A DNA stretch of 64,000 nt from Halichondria panicea. Taxonomy: Eukaryota > Porifera > Demospongiae > Suberitida > Halichondriidae. Of this stretch, positions 1 through 12,032 are shown piece after piece (positions within the stretch are counted from its first letter, which is position 1; each line of letters opens with the position of its first letter). Under the pieces are notes generated by a model that was not told the DNA's origin, did not search any database, and saw only the letters and a list, made by a program, of their open reading frames with translations. The DNA is taken from positions 2,039,525 through 2,103,524 of the forward strand of contig NC_087378.1 of the NCBI RefSeq assembly GCF_963675165.1, in the 5' to 3' direction. Made by a program: the position numbers and the translations under genes.

Positions 1-75
1 AAGCAGAAGTCTAGTAGCTGCCAGCCCAATGCCTTGAGCAGCCCCAGTGATAAGAGCAACTTTACTAGCCAACAT
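1..75 (-). CDS. Short-chain dehydrogenase, first exon only (partial)
   Basis: The minus strand from 75 downwards encodes MLASKVALITGAAQGIG and then a leucine-rich helix, the N-terminal Rossmann beta-alpha unit of a classical short-chain dehydrogenase/reductase. The nucleotide-binding TGxxxGIG glycine motif is visible. The rest of the gene lies outside the window. It is the same strand and family as the complete neighbour at 333-2719, so this is a tandem pair. The likely reaction is NAD(P)-dependent oxidation of a hydroxyl group; the substrate cannot be told from one exon. Confidence 0.75.
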   Translation of the reverse strand, partial: MLASKVALITGAAQGIGLAATRLLL

Positions 76-332
76 ACTGACTCTTTGTTAATAGGTAAAG
101 ATCATTACCAAAACACTTTGCATATAGAGGTTATGCAGATCCGCCCACTTCCGGCCAAAACTCCCTAATAATAATTAATAATAATTATGTAGGTAAAGAT
201 CATTAAGTGTATTTATGAATTCAGCTTTAGGGAGTTTGTATTATCAAGAGTTCATTAGGACTCTTGGTATGGTGCATAACATTATCCTGAGTGTATAAAA
301 TCATGATTGGTGAATGCGACAATTTAAAAGGT

Positions 333-2719
333 TCATTGAGGCATTGATGGCAGTTCTGGAAAGGTGGCTCCATACTCAGAGGTAAGGGCCATGATGGCTC
401 CAGCCTTGCTTGTGTCCAGGATCAACTTGAGCACTCCAACAGCCACTTGGTCAGCACTGGAGGGAGGGGAGGCCGGAATGATACACTTACAGAAGCACCA
501 TTCCCTTTACAAAGTACTAGATATCTACTTACACCTGCTACATTTCACACATACTATAGCACACTAAACATTAATACTAAAGTACACCATCCACCCACAT
601 GGCTCACCTGAGCATGGTAGCCTTGACGTACTCTTGCACCTCTTTGGAGAGAGGGGACTGGTCAGTGAACATGTCCTTGACCATGGCCGTGTTGACCATC
701 CCGGGGCAGATGCAGTTCACACGAATACCATCACTCTTCGCAAGGTCCTGCAAACACACACATTTTTGAGTATTCAAGTCTTGTTAGGATTAACAGTCTA
801 GAGTTACACACTAGTATCACACTACATTTTTGTGTGAAATTCGATGCTGTGTCTAAACGTGGCATACCAATAGCATACCCATCTCACATTGTATTGATTA
901 CAGTCATTCCTTACAAGTGCCAACTCATCAGGTGCAGTATAACTTATACAGGTAGTAAGAGATTATTAAGTTGGGACTTACCTTTTTGCAGCGAGTGTAG
1001 CCAACAATGGCATGCTTGGTGGCACAGTAGGTGGGTGCGTACGGGTTGGGCACATATCCTAGAGACACAGAGAGTTATGTGGGTGGGAATGCATTCTTGG
1101 AAACATAATAATGACCACTGGTAGTGCATTATTGTAAACAAATATCCCCCTCACTAAAAGAGTTGGCATGGTAATTCTATAGAATCCAATCAGTCAAAAT
1201 GTTGCTAAGTACCAGTGAAATCATTGCCCCACACCCTTGGGACTAGGAGGCTAACTATGAGCCTGTAATTCCTCACACCTCGTTCTCAGTATCATTTACT
1301 CCCACATCCTAATACATAACCTTATATAAACTCTAGGAATTACTTGTGTATATAATAGAGTCAGTAGTCACCTGCGACAGAGGCTGTGTTGATGACCACT
1401 CCGCCTTGTCCCCCGTTGCGTGTGGACATGTGATGGATGGCCAAGTGGACTCCTTCTATCATGGCCATCTGTGTGTGTGTATGTGGGGAGGGGATAGATG
1501 ATAACTCCGCGTATCAGCCAAAGAATGAGTGAGAGAGTGCAACTAGTCAACTGTATTTTGGTGTTTGTTTTGGTACATCAATTAGTGAGCTAAAAAGGCC
1601 ACAATTATTATAAAACCATGGCAACGTGGTTTGTTTTGGCTGAGAGAGGTACACCACATTCAATACCAGACAACACCTTTGTATCAACATGTACTGAGAA
1701 GTATGAACTACTACACAATACTGCTGTACGGAATGTTATACTGCAGCTGTCTACTTGCAAATTGACAGAGTTAAATAGTCTAAGGCTTCCGTGAGATATT
1801 CAAATTCTCACCATATTTGTCTCCACCAATTTTCTCCAGTCTACTTCATTAGCCACACCGGCATTGTTGCACACTATGTCCAGACCATTGAACCACTCCT
1901 TGGTCTTGGTAAACGCTTTTACCTGATGTGTGAGATATACCGGGGTACAGAGTATAGTGGTTGTGATGCACTAGGGCAGTCAAAGCATTAGTAACTCTAG
2001 GCTAGTACATGTGAAGCATGTGATGTGCAGGAGAGAGAGAGGGAGAGAGACTAGTACAACAGAATGTATTACCAGTTGCTCTTTGACTGTCACATCCACC
2101 ACCATGAAGACGACATTCTCTTTATGTTTCTTCTGAAAGTGTTTGAGAGCCCTCTCCCCGGCCTCCTTGTTAATGTCCAGCATGCTCACCTACGCACATG
2201 CAGGTTACTGTGATCAGGTGGCACATTGTAGTGGGACGGAGACAATGCAGACTAAACAATGACTAACACACAAGTGGATGGTGCTAGCCAAATATAATGA
2301 AGAATAGTAGACATCTAGGCCTATTCTCTTGGGTTATCAAGTAACAGCCTATAGACTAGGCTGTTACTTACATAACCAGATATTGGGCTGGGTTTGCTGA
2401 CAAAGAACACTTACTAATTAATTAATGTAACCTGTGACAGCGAAGTTACTAAATCTACCTTGGTCCTAGTATTAAATACATCTCTCTAGCTATGATTGGT
2501 AGGAATCTTGCTTATTCAAGCTAAACCTAGCTATAATATTATAGCAAGCTTTTATATTATTAACATAGATTCTAGCTATTAAATCTTCAGTGGACATTTT
2601 ACCTTGGCTCCTTTCTTCAGTAGGCATCTTGTGATAGAGAAGCCTATCCCAGAGGCTGCCCCAGTCACTAGGGCTACCTTGCCCTGCACCTCAAACTCTT
2701 CTGGGCTTGGTGTAGCCAT
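333..2719 (-). CDS. 15-hydroxyprostaglandin dehydrogenase-like short-chain dehydrogenase
   Basis: Seven exons on the minus strand (2719-2603, 2189-2073, 1922-1812, 1468-1372, 1058-982, 747-608, 456-333) splice in frame to 260 residues with GT/AG borders, close to the length of HPGD-type enzymes. Seen: the cofactor motif TGAASGIG near residue 20, an acidic residue after beta-2 (LDINKEAG) that usually means NAD preference, the NNAG motif, a serine in INTASVAG, and the catalytic pair Tyr-x-x-x-Lys in YCATK, followed by the CPGMVNT stretch. These make a complete catalytic set for a cytosolic NAD-dependent alcohol dehydrogenase. HPGD-type is the best match by memory of the family; the true substrate is unknown. 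The start is the first ATG ahead of the Rossmann strand. The stop is TGA at 335-333. Confidence 0.85.
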
Positions 2720-2928
2720 TTCCACGCATTTCTCAGCTCACAGTACAGTAGAGAGAGCTAGAGAGAGAGAGGGGGGGCAAAAACCACAGGAATGTAATGA
2801 AGACTGCCAGATTGAGTAAAGATCGTTAACTACACAAATAGATATTGACATGCACCCTGTAAATTTTACTGTGTGGTCCTTATATAAAACACTTGCAGTA
2901 AAATGTTTTAGTTCTTCATAGAATAGGA

Positions 2929-4160
2929 ATGAACATGCTCTGTGTGTATGGAGTTATTTTGGTAAGACTACAGGAATATTAATTTTATGTTGTAAATACT
3001 AATCAGTATAGGTCACTGCACTTGTGCAAGGACAACCACAGTATGAGGTGCAAGTACAGTTGCCTGTCACATTTACCTACAGAGAGGGAGCATCAACTAG
3101 GGGTGTTTCGTATAATAACACACTAGCTGATGACAGTTGTTGCACGCCTACTCCTGGAGGTACCTCTTGTCCCATTTGTGATAATCGTATCACCCTCTGT
3201 TTCCGAGAGGCTCAGCATCCAGTGGATGACACCAACACCGCCATCTGTCCTCTAGGAGATATGGTTTTCACCCCATCTGTACTGGGCACAGATATCATTA
3301 CATTTGATTCTACAGTGTCAACAACTACCACTACATATCCGGTGAGTTCGATTAAGGTGATTGAGTTAATCTTCTATACGTTTTCTTAGGGAAGTTTCCA
3401 ACTCTACTATTGAATATTTACACTACCAAGTGGACAAGAGGTTGAGAGTGGACAACGAACACTGACCCGGCCAAAACAAGACAGAACATCTACTCTGACT
3501 GGTAGCAGTCAAGTTGGTGGTGTGAGGACTAAACTATTTCTTGGAGGACTACGAGTAGTGTGCAAGGAAGGCTACTTTGGTCCTGACTGTGGTATACTTT
3601 GTACCTCAAGAAACGACTCCACTGGACACTTCACCTGTGACACTAATGGTATCAAGGTGTGTCTCCCCGGTTACCAGAATCCGGAGACCATCTGTGTGGA
3701 AGAAGAAGAAAATACAGTTACGCCCAAACCTTCCAGTACTAACATTGTGATAGAGTTGACTAGTAACAGTGACGTCTCTCCATCAGCTGCTGGTGCGGAC
3801 ATTGTACCCATTGTGGCTGGAGGAGTTGCTGCGGGGTTGGTGGTGTTAGTGTTGATCTTAATTGTCAACATTGTGTTGGTGGTTGCTTACGCGAAAGTCA
3901 AGTTTATGAAAGACACTTCAAATAAACAAGGTATGCTGTGATATCCGCACTGGAAAAACAACTAATTCATTATCATTCAAATCCCTTCTGTATGAATACA
4001 ACATAATTCAGTACTACTTAGTTGCTTGTTTTACCACCATCATGCAGGGTCTGCAGCGGAGGAGCAAATCGGTATGGAGGTGAACCCAATGTATGGGAAG
4101 GGGGACAACCATGACTATGAGAGAGTACAGGACTCTGTGCAGGCGTATTCTGTACAGTAG
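2929..4160 (+). pseudogene. Delta-like (DSL) membrane protein A1, one in-frame stop
   Basis: Four exons (2929-2961, 3012-3341, 3390-3930, 4048-4160) have correct GT/AG sites and a total length divisible by three. Exon 1 plus the start of exon 2 give a signal peptide (MNMLCVYGVIL|VTALVQ). Exon 2 carries the MNNL-like cysteine module (CC, C, C, LCFREAQH, CPLG). Exon 3 carries the DSL domain (EGYFGPDCG, CTSRNDSTGHFTC, VCLPGYQNPET) and a 23-residue membrane helix. Exon 4 encodes a tail with NPMY and DYERV. Exon 3, however, begins GSFQLYY then TGA where intact paralogues have CGA (Arg). This single C-to-T change truncates the protein before the DSL domain. Everything downstream is open, so the lesion is recent or polymorphic. 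Confidence 0.8.
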
Positions 4161-4425
4161 CTTTAGATCTATAGAAAGAGTAGCTTACACTTTCCATTGA
4201 ACATGAATCACACTGAGTACATGACTCTGTATTGAAGCACACGTATTCTCTGTACAGTAGCTTTAGATCTATAGAAAGAGTAGCTTACACTTCCATTGAA
4301 CATGAATCACACTGAGTACATGACTCCGTATTGAAGCACACGTACACTGCACTACAGTCACCGTACTGCACAGTAGCTTTAGATGGGTAGCTTACACTTC
4401 TATTGAACATGAATCACACAATTTC
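4146..4425 (+). repeat. Tandem duplication of the A1 3' end, unit about 100 bp
   Basis: The block beginning TAGCTTTAGATCTATAGAAA at the A1 stop codon is repeated at 4258 and, in shortened form, at 4373. The copies differ at only a few bases. It covers the stop codon and 3' untranslated sequence. Confidence 0.8.
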
Positions 4426-4559
4426 ATTATCAAAGTTTATCCATGAGAATGTGCATACTGATACTAACGAGATTACCGTACCGTAGTCATAATGACAAAA
4501 ATAATGGGCTAGTCAAACAGCGTTATGTGACAGGAGCAAAACATGTTATTAGTTTCTTA

Positions 4560-6130
4560 GGTACAAGCCTTGTACCAGCACCTTGTACTGTGATTGTCCT
4601 TGTAACAAGGACAATCACAGTACGAGGTGCAAGTTGAGTTGCCTGGCGGTTACCTACAGACAAGGAATATCGCTTATGCATGGGTGTTCTAAATCCATAT
4701 GAGAACAGGCTGGATATTTCTCACTTGCTTGCAGAAGGGGGGACCTCTTGTGATAATCGGATCCTCTATTTCAGAGAGACTTGGGATCCAGTGGATAACA
4801 ACACAGCCACCTGTCCTCTGGGAGCATTGACCTTCGCTCCATCTGCGATGGGTGCAAACATCATTACTACATTATCAACATAATTATACCACTACATATG
4901 CATGCAGTGAGTTTGATGATCTTTTTTGGGGCAATCTTTATATTTTTCTCAGGAAAGCCCTTGAGATTGAAATAAAAATAGTGTTCAGAGAAGGTTATAC
5001 TTTAATAGGTTGATCCTGACTGTATAGTTGCAGCTCACAGAACGACTCCACATGCAGGACACTTCACCTGTGACACTATATTGGTACCAAGGCATATCTC
5101 CCTGGTTACCAGAACCCCGAACCACACTGAACACCTGTAGAACACTCTCACCAAGTGTTTGCTTGCGCTGAGGTGTAGTTTGAAGATGTTCAGAGGGTTC
5201 AAACCACACCGAACACCTGTACAAAACCCTCTCCAGGTGTTTGCTTGTCTGGAGGTTCGTGCTTGCTGCAAGGCTCCTTTAGCTCAAGAATCATGGTCGT
5301 CACTATCATAGTCATAATCTTCCCAGGAATGGTATAATTAAAGTGTACGCTGAGGTGTAGTTCTAAGTTAGTCTCGCGAGCAGCCGTCGAAGGGGGAAGG
5401 ACCCTTCGACGGCTGCTCGCGAGACTAGTTCTAAGTACCATGTCAAGGAGATAATTTATCACTTAAGGCCTAATAACTGACTTTTACTTCCAAATTCTGC
5501 CTATTATTCTTACAATTGTTATAAAGGTGCTCATTATGTTAGCATAATTCTCACCTGTATAAGACCAACTGCACAGAAGAGGAAGGAAATACAGTTACGC
5601 CCAAACCTTCCAGTACTACGAGTAGTGTGATCCATGGTGAGTCTACTCCTGAGACAACGTTTACCACACAAGAGTTGATGACATTGATCAGCTGCTGGTG
5701 CAGATATGGTACCCATTGTGGCTGGAGGAATTACTGTGGGATTGGTGGTGTTAGTGTTGATCTTAATTGTCAACATTGTGTTGGTTGATTACGTGACAGT
5801 TTTTATGAAACAATAAACAAGGAAGATACGCTGTGACGTCCGCACTGAAAATAAAAATAATACATTATCATTTTGTATATTACAATACATACAGCATACT
5901 ACTTACCTGTTGCTTGTTTTACCACCATCTGGGTCAGCAACAGAAGAGAAAATCGGTATAGGTGAATCCAGTGTACGAGATGGGGGGAGGTGGACACAGC
6001 GGAATTAAGGACAAGAATGTTGAACACAGAATGGTATAATGATTGTTAACTTTACACAGCGGAGATATTTCCGTTTTCCATTTCCGTTTCCGTTGAATGA
6101 GAGAGTACGATGATTCTGAGTTGAACCAAT
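4560..6130 (+). pseudogene. Delta-like relic A2
   Basis: This is a heavily decayed copy. A stretch near 4615-4660 matches the start of the MNNL exon (QYEVQVELP), and 4740-4880 still encodes CPLGALTFAPS-like sequence, but frameshifts and stops break it. DSL-exon remnants lie at 5025-5115 (HFTCDT-like, then a degraded GYQNP). A stalk and membrane-helix remnant lies at 5565-5812, and a last-exon remnant follows at 5927-6115. A hairpin transposon at 5369-5427 is inserted in the middle. The 3' half recurs almost unchanged at 25850-26430. Confidence 0.75.
5369..5427. mobile_element. 59-bp foldback element with 9-bp target duplication
   Basis: A near-perfect palindrome runs TAGTCTCGCGAGCAGCCGTC inward, with a 26-bp arm and a loop of about 7 bp. 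It is flanked on both sides by the direct repeat GTTCTAAGT (5360-5368 and 5428-5436). This fits a non-autonomous DNA transposon that makes 9-bp target duplications. Confidence 0.85.
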
Positions 6131-6299
6131 CGTACTCTGTGCAGTAGCTTAGAAGAGCCGCTCAATGCTTATATATACTTGTGTGTTATCTGTTTACGTC
6201 ACTGAGCATTTATCATCTCATTTCATGGCTCAAAGTTATTATATTGATATTGATGTGACATTTGAATAATGGATACATAGTCACTCTGATTGACAATAA

Positions 6300-8405
6300 T
6301 TATGGGTTGTTGCTTGTACTGGTGCAAGGACAGCCACAGTACGAGTTGCAAGTAGAGTTGCCTGTCACATTTACCTACATAGAGAGGGGCTATCGCCTAT
6401 GAGTGCTCCATATGAGAACACGCTAGTTGATGTGTTGCTCACATGCTAAAAGAGGTACATTTACCTATTGTCCCACTGCGTGTGAGAATCGTATATCATC
6501 CTCTGTTTCAGCATCCAGTAAATGATAACAAAAAGCCATTTGTCCTCTGGAAGGAAGAATGACCTTAACTTTGATAGATAAGGCATCATAGTTATGCCTC
6601 GGTGCGCATGCGCAAGCGAGGTATACGGTAGTGTGTTTGTGTGTCTGTGTGTCTGTGTGTAGACTGCTACAGCTGCTCAAGGATGAATCAAGTGCAAGTA
6701 AGAGTTTCTATAGGCTTCTAGTCATGTTTACTTGGATTTTAATTCGTGGATTTGCAAAATAATGCTTTGTTCTCGAGTTATGCCTAGTTTTGCTTACTTG
6801 GAATGCCATTGCAGCCTTTTCAGAAGAGCACGTAGCCAAACTTGTTTACTGAGTGTTGCTACTCTACTTAGTACTTAGCTCTGCACTAGAACGCTAGCTA
6901 TTGGTAGCTGCAAGAGTGAGAAGAGAGCTGAAAGGCTCTGCTAATGCAGCCATTAATTTTAGACTTGAACTTTTGGCATCGATCGTTTTTAACAACAATC
7001 ATGGTGGATCATTACCCAATCTCTGAGTTTTTGCATGCAGCAAAATTAAATTGTTTATCATGTGCATTAGTAGCTTTATGTTATGTAGCCTCTACACAGG
7101 CTCTCCTTTTTCTGTTCTTTATCACAATCGTTCAATAAGATAAAATACTGTATTAATCGTTCAATGAGATAAAATACGGTATTAATTGGAGGAATAAAGA
7201 AAGAAATAGACGTAGAGTTAGGAAAAAGGAGAGCCTGTATCGGGAAGTCGCGTGAGGGTAGAAGGGTGGTAGAAGGGTGAAAATGAGCGTGGGCATGCTG
7301 AGCTAGAGATGTTGGACTGCCCACGTAGAGATCTATGACTAATAAAACTTTGCCTGCAGCAAGCTGGACATGGACTTGGAACTGGAAGTTTGCAAGCACT
7401 ATAGCTAGCTAAACCTTAGGCTTAGCTAGATGATCTACTAGTTATATGTTCAGATTCTATCAGACTATCCACCTTTTCTTGTGTCTTTCTATAGTCTACT
7501 GATAGTATAGATCAAGAATAGTTTAGTCATCATTATCATATAGCAGGTAGCTACTGCCACCAGAGCTGGCCACGCTGGTTCTCTGATCTGACTTGCAGCA
7601 CAGCTTGGTGGTTGTCTCAGTACAGTACAGTCTTATTAATTAATTAACTCTGAATGCGTGGGAGAATATCTTACGTCACGATTGTGGGCTACATATCGCC
7701 CATGTTCATAAAAATCCTTGTGGATCACGAGATTTCCCGAACCAGGCCTTACTTTTTCTTAACTGTACGCCCATTTCTTTCTTTGCTGCCTCACTATGTC
7801 TTTCTTATGATGTATGGATGAACAGTGACAACAGCAAGAAAAAGTGTAAGGCCTGGGATTGAGGCTATATGTTATGTAGCTTTGGCATCTCCACCGAGGC
7901 ATCAGCACCTGTGGTGCTTTCATTATTACAAGCAACTAGATCTACCACTAAATGTCCAGTGGTAACGGTATTTCCAATCAGTTTCTCAGCGAAGCTTCCA
8001 ACTTTACTATCGAAGTATTACAAGGGGAAACGAGGTTGAGAGTGGACAACAAAGACCCAGCTAATACAAGACTGTATTGGTGACAATCGACTCGCTGGTG
8101 TAAGGACTATATACTACGAGATGGAGGACTACGAGTTGTGTGCAAAGAAATGCTTAAATGTGGTTGCAGCTCACGAAACAACTCCAATGGACACTTAACC
8201 TGTGAACTACAAGTAATCGTATCAAGGCATGCATTCCCTAGTTATACCCAAACCTTCCAGTACTATAGTATTGTGATAGTGAGTATACTGCTATTGAGAC
8301 ACGTTTAATAAGAGTCTACTATAGTAACAGTAACGTCTCTTCATCAGCTGTTGGTACGAAAGTCAAGCTTATGAAGCACTATTCAAATAAAAAGGAACAA
8401 TGCTG
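6300..8405 (+). pseudogene. Delta-like relic A3, split by a 1.3-kb insertion
   Basis: 6320-6595 resembles the MNNL exon (QYELQVELPVTFTY, then frameshifts and lost cysteines). 7945-8275 resembles the GSF-exon and part of the DSL domain (KEMLKCGCSSRNNSNGHLTC). A fragment of the stalk and post-membrane KLMKHYSNK-like sequence ends at about 8405. Between the two halves, 6597-7925 is foreign: the duplicate copy at 26.6-27.2 kb joins the flanks directly. No reading frame survives. Confidence 0.75.
6597..7925. mobile_element. Insertion of about 1.3 kb bounded by inverted repeats
   Basis: The block starts ATGCCTCGGTGCGCATGCG and ends with CACCGAGGCAT, the inverse of its start. The copy at 26885 lacks the whole block, which defines an empty site. 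A GT-rich stretch follows the left end. Smaller inverted repeats lie inside (7094-7113 with 7220-7240; 7745-7855), suggesting nested elements. No transposase reading frame is recognisable. Related left-end sequence also occurs at 23628 and 45071 inside introns of the type D genes. Confidence 0.6.
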
Positions 8406-8424
8406 TGATCTGAAAATAATACTA

Positions 8425-8588
8425 CAGTGGAACCCCTCTATAACGGACACCTTTGGGAAACAATGATTTGGCCTTTATACAGAGGTGGACTTTGTTGAGA
8501 GGTTGTTTTGTACACAAACTGTTCATTTGGGACCTAGGCATAGCAACTGGCCTTTATTCGGACGTGGTTGTTAACAGAGGTTCCACTG
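8425..8588. mobile_element. 164-bp pogo/Tigger-like miniature element
   Basis: Terminal inverted repeats CAGTGGAACCCCTCT and AGAGGTTCCACTG lie between TA dinucleotides, the target duplication of the Tc1/mariner-pogo group. There is no coding capacity. A duplicate sits at 30989-31152 as part of the segmental duplication. Confidence 0.75.
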
Positions 8589-8754
8589 TAACACCATTAG
8601 ATACGTTAGTAAGCCTAATAAAAACTAGTAATTGCACTTTTACTTTCTTCAGTTACTATTGCATTCACATCAGAGGAGGAGAATCCAAGCGAACACACTA
8701 CATTTTTAAACAGGAAATTCCCATCTACCTATCACATACCTCCAGGCTAGCAGC

Positions 8755-8763
8755 TATAAATAG
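8755..8763 (+). promoter_or_regulatory. TATA box of Delta-like B1
   Basis: TATAAATAG lies 57 bp before the start codon at 8820. The same motif in the same context (CTAGCAGC before it, TGTCAGTT after it) is kept upstream of C1, B2, B3 and D2. Confidence 0.6.
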
Positions 8764-8819
8764 TGTGTCAGTTAGTTAGAATCAGCATACCTACCAAGCA
8801 AAAGCACAACTTAGTGAAG

Positions 8820-9962
8820 ATGAGCTGGGCAAGTGGAATATTTTTGATTGTGGTAGGTTACTGATTGTTATCGTAGAATCAACTCAATACAATCATAGTT
8901 GCTACTTGTATTCAGGTCGTTGCATTGGTGCAAGCAACACCACAGTATGAGGTGCAAGTGCAATCACCTGTCTTATTATCATACACTCCTGGAAATCAAA
9001 ACCAACTATTTGATGGCACTTGCTGTTCACCTAATGAAAGCTGCTTGTCTGTGGAAACCAACTGCTGCTTTACTGCATGCAATGAAACTCAAATCACCCT
9101 CTGCTTCAGAGGCCCAACATTCAACAAATGACTCAGACTCTACCAACTGTCCTCTAGGAATGGCAACAGTCCTTTCTGATACAGTGGCTAATATCACATA
9201 TAATTCTACAGCAAACCTAACCACCACCACCACGTATACAGTAAGTTGCTTAACATTCTTTTACTGATAAAGATATCTAGTTACACACATTTTTCATAAC
9301 ACAGGGGAGTTTTCAACTTTTCTACAAAGTGGTATCTTTGCAGCCAGTAAGAGAAATTTACCATGGAGTAAGCACTCTCAATTATACAATACAATTGTGC
9401 GTCCAATAGTAAACAGTGGAGAACGAGCATTTCTATTGATTCGGGGCATTAGAGTGGTGTGCAGAGAAGGCTACTTTGGTCCTGACTGTGGTTGCAGCAC
9501 ACGAAACGACTCCACTGGACACTTTACCTGTGATACTAATAGTACCAAGGTGTGTTTCCCTGGTTACCAGAACCCTGAGACAAACTGTGTAGAAGAGGAA
9601 GGAAGTACACAAGAGCCTGCAATAACCATGAGCAGCAGTTCGGCTACTACCACTATATCATCTAGATCTGCTATTGCGGATATTATACCCATCATAGGCG
9701 GAGGTGTTGCCGGGGGGTTGTTGGTGTTGCTATTGATGCTGACTGTTAACGTTGTATTGGTGGTTGCTGCTATCAAGTTCAAGTTTACTGCACAACATTC
9801 AAGAGCTCAAGGTATATGCATGCTTAATATTCAACTTGTCACTTTCTTACTACATGTAATTCTCAATCCATAGTTGATGAGCACATTACCATGGGAGCCA
9901 ATCCAGTTTATGATATGAAACAAAGAGATGAAAGCGACACTTATTATGAAACTCTAAAATAA
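8820..9962 (+). pseudogene. Delta-like B1, short-tail type, two frameshifts
   Basis: Exon 1 (8820-8852) gives MSWASGIFLIV. Exon 2 (8916-9240) is the MNNL-like module, exon 3 (from 9305) holds DSL and the membrane helix, and the last exon ends at 9962. Compared with C1 and B3, exon 2 lacks two bases after LCFR, so it runs into a stop; exon 3 lacks seven bases near 9393, which again shifts the frame. Downstream sequence is well kept: VVCREGYFGPDCGC, HFTCDTNSTKVCFPGYQNPETNC, helix ADIIPIIGGGVAGGLLVLLL. The last exon codes NPVYDMK and TYYETLK. The type B pattern is TATA promoter, MSWASG leader and short tail. Confidence 0.8.
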
Positions 9963-10235
9963 TAATTGTTGTTACGATAATTATAGTGACAGAAGGCCTC
10001 TATTATTATACACATCATGGTTTCATATACATGCAGCATAGATATGAACAGTGAACAATTGAATAGGAACTCTGTAAATCCTGTCTTCTGGGAATAAAAA
10101 ATACCTCTTATTGGTGTATATATAGATACTCTACACGATTATAATTCTGTGTCAAAGCTATATAAACTTAACCACAACCACATTAGCTATCCAGTTAGTT
10201 AACACTTTCAAGATAATAACTTTATAACATAACAC

Positions 10236-10935
10236 AGGGGAGCTTCCGGTTCTTTTGCAGCCAGTAACAGAGATCGACCATGCATATACCTGCACCATCA
10301 CTCTCAACTTTACAATACATCACTTTTGTGCACCAATAGTAGTATAAGAGTTGTGTGCAGAGAAATTACTGTGGTTGCAGCCCACGAAACAAAGCTTGTG
10401 ATATTAAAGGCTCTACTGAAGCACCCATTTTTACGCCATACCAATAGTCCAGCGTCCCTGCCCATTCTCCCGATATCAGTGGGTGGGGCGGACTAGTTTT
10501 GTAGTATAGTGTGTGTCTGCAAGTCCAATAGCAAAAGGAATCACACACCACAAGATACGTTTGTAAGCCTAACAAATGCATGTCTGTACTGTCATGTACG
10601 TACAGTCTTGTACTTACTTCTGTACATGCATGTATAAAACACCTAAGGCACTTAGCATAAATATAATTATAAGCTAGTCAACACTGAAATTGAAACATGG
10701 ACATGCACTTTACTGTATGCACTGACTCAGAATTGCATTCACACATCACAGGAGAAACCAAGCAACACAGAGGATGATACCTTTTCATTGTATTTAAAAG
10801 TCAACAAGGAGAATAGTAAGTAGCTTTGAAGTCAGTTTCAAGAGGCTTCTTAATATTCAACTTAGCACTTTCTTGATGATGCATGGAGCACCTTACCATG
10901 GGGACCAATCCAATCTATGAAGATATAAAAATGAC
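10236..10935 (+). pseudogene. Delta-like relic R1 (type C remains)
   Basis: Order is preserved but no frame is. It holds a GSF-exon start (10236-10335), VVC and DSL scraps (10345-10395), a type C membrane-exon remnant containing CPFSRYQWVGRTS-like sequence (10437-10550), the SEENPSNTEDD exon (10736-10815) and a tail remnant with TMGTNPIYEDIK (10880-10935). Close copies lie at 32811-33545 and 36397-37435. Confidence 0.65.
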
Positions 10936-10946
10936 AACAGGAGTAT

Positions 10947-11815
10947 CACAGATTTCTGCAACAAGCTCGCACCCACTGACGCTCCTTTTTTCCATATTGA
11001 TAATCTAACCCAGATACACCCAGAACCCTCGTCAAACCCCTCCCTTTCGCAAATAAATGGTCGGAACGTTGAGAATCCTCGATGGTTTTCGACAGCGGCT
11101 CAAAGTACTTGTGGAACTGCAGCGCATGACGACAACTATATCAGAAAATGATGAGGTTCGTACCAAACAACTGTAGTGTATACCCCTCAGCTACTTGCCA
11201 AATGACACCTCGGGGTACTGAAACCTTAAAGTGCCAGTACAAGGTTCTAACCTTCCTATACGTTTCGGCAGGCGGGGGAGAGGGGGCGCGCCAAAACACG
11301 GGCGAAAAATTACGTTTTAGTACATACGTCGATTAAAGCAATTTTGTGCGCTGTCTGTGACCTTTCTGATGGACGCAGTGCAGTGCTGGGCACGCATTTA
11401 TGACTCAAATCGAGTCAATGGCAGGTATACATATATAAAGGGTTAAAGCTAGCCTCGTTTCCAGCCGAGTTGTCTCTAACAAATAATGCTAGGTCGCCGT
11501 ATTTTCCACTTCGTTTTAATAAAGAAAAATCAGCCTGGGACCGAGGCTACCTTAAAGCATGCAGCTCCAAGTCATGTATGCATGCATGGCTTCACTATAA
11601 GATGATGGTTTCAACTGATCCTGTATTATGACGAGCAGGAACTTTTCAACCCTTTGGGTGCACACAGGAAAAAGCACAAATAGTAAGTAACCTTACAGTC
11701 TGAACGTTGAGATATTGGTAATACACGTGCATGTATATTAATTGTGCAGGTACTTTTTATGACAACAATGTAAATGAGTGCAAAAAACTTATACACCTGT
11801 AAGGATACTCAGAAT
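10947..11815. repeat. Array-specific upstream cassette, copy 1
   Basis: This non-coding block of about 0.85 kb begins near CAGATTTCTGCAACAAGCTC and includes GCGCTGTCTGTGACC and a stretch with CACTTCGTTTTAATAAAG. It recurs at 33660-34870, 37560-38440 and 41897-42980, each time upstream of a family member. I see no coding potential. It may hold upstream promoter sequence of the B/C lineage. Confidence 0.65.
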
Positions 11816-11952
11816 TAGTATGGTCCGGACACTATACTCGTGGATATACCGCTACCTACCTAGTTGTGAATGAACTCGGCATAACAATTACAAAGGTATT
11901 TGCCAGGAAATCCCCATTTACCTATATAATGACATACCTCCAGGCTAGCAGC

Positions 11953-11961
11953 TATAAATAG
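11953..11961 (+). promoter_or_regulatory. TATA box of Delta-like C1
   Basis: TATAAATAG lies 72 bp before the start codon at 12033, in the conserved promoter context shared with B1, B2, B3 and D2. Confidence 0.6.
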
Positions 11962-12032
11962 TGTGTCAGTTGGTTATAATCAATACAGACCTTGTTTGTA
12001 GAGATTCCAAGCAAAAGCACAACTTGGTGAAG

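Noticed and set aside
8453-8779. 108-codon open frame across the 8.4-8.8 kb region
   Set aside because: It spans a miniature transposon and the TATA promoter of B1, and the same frame in the duplicate at 31056-31343 is explained by the duplication, not by coding constraint.
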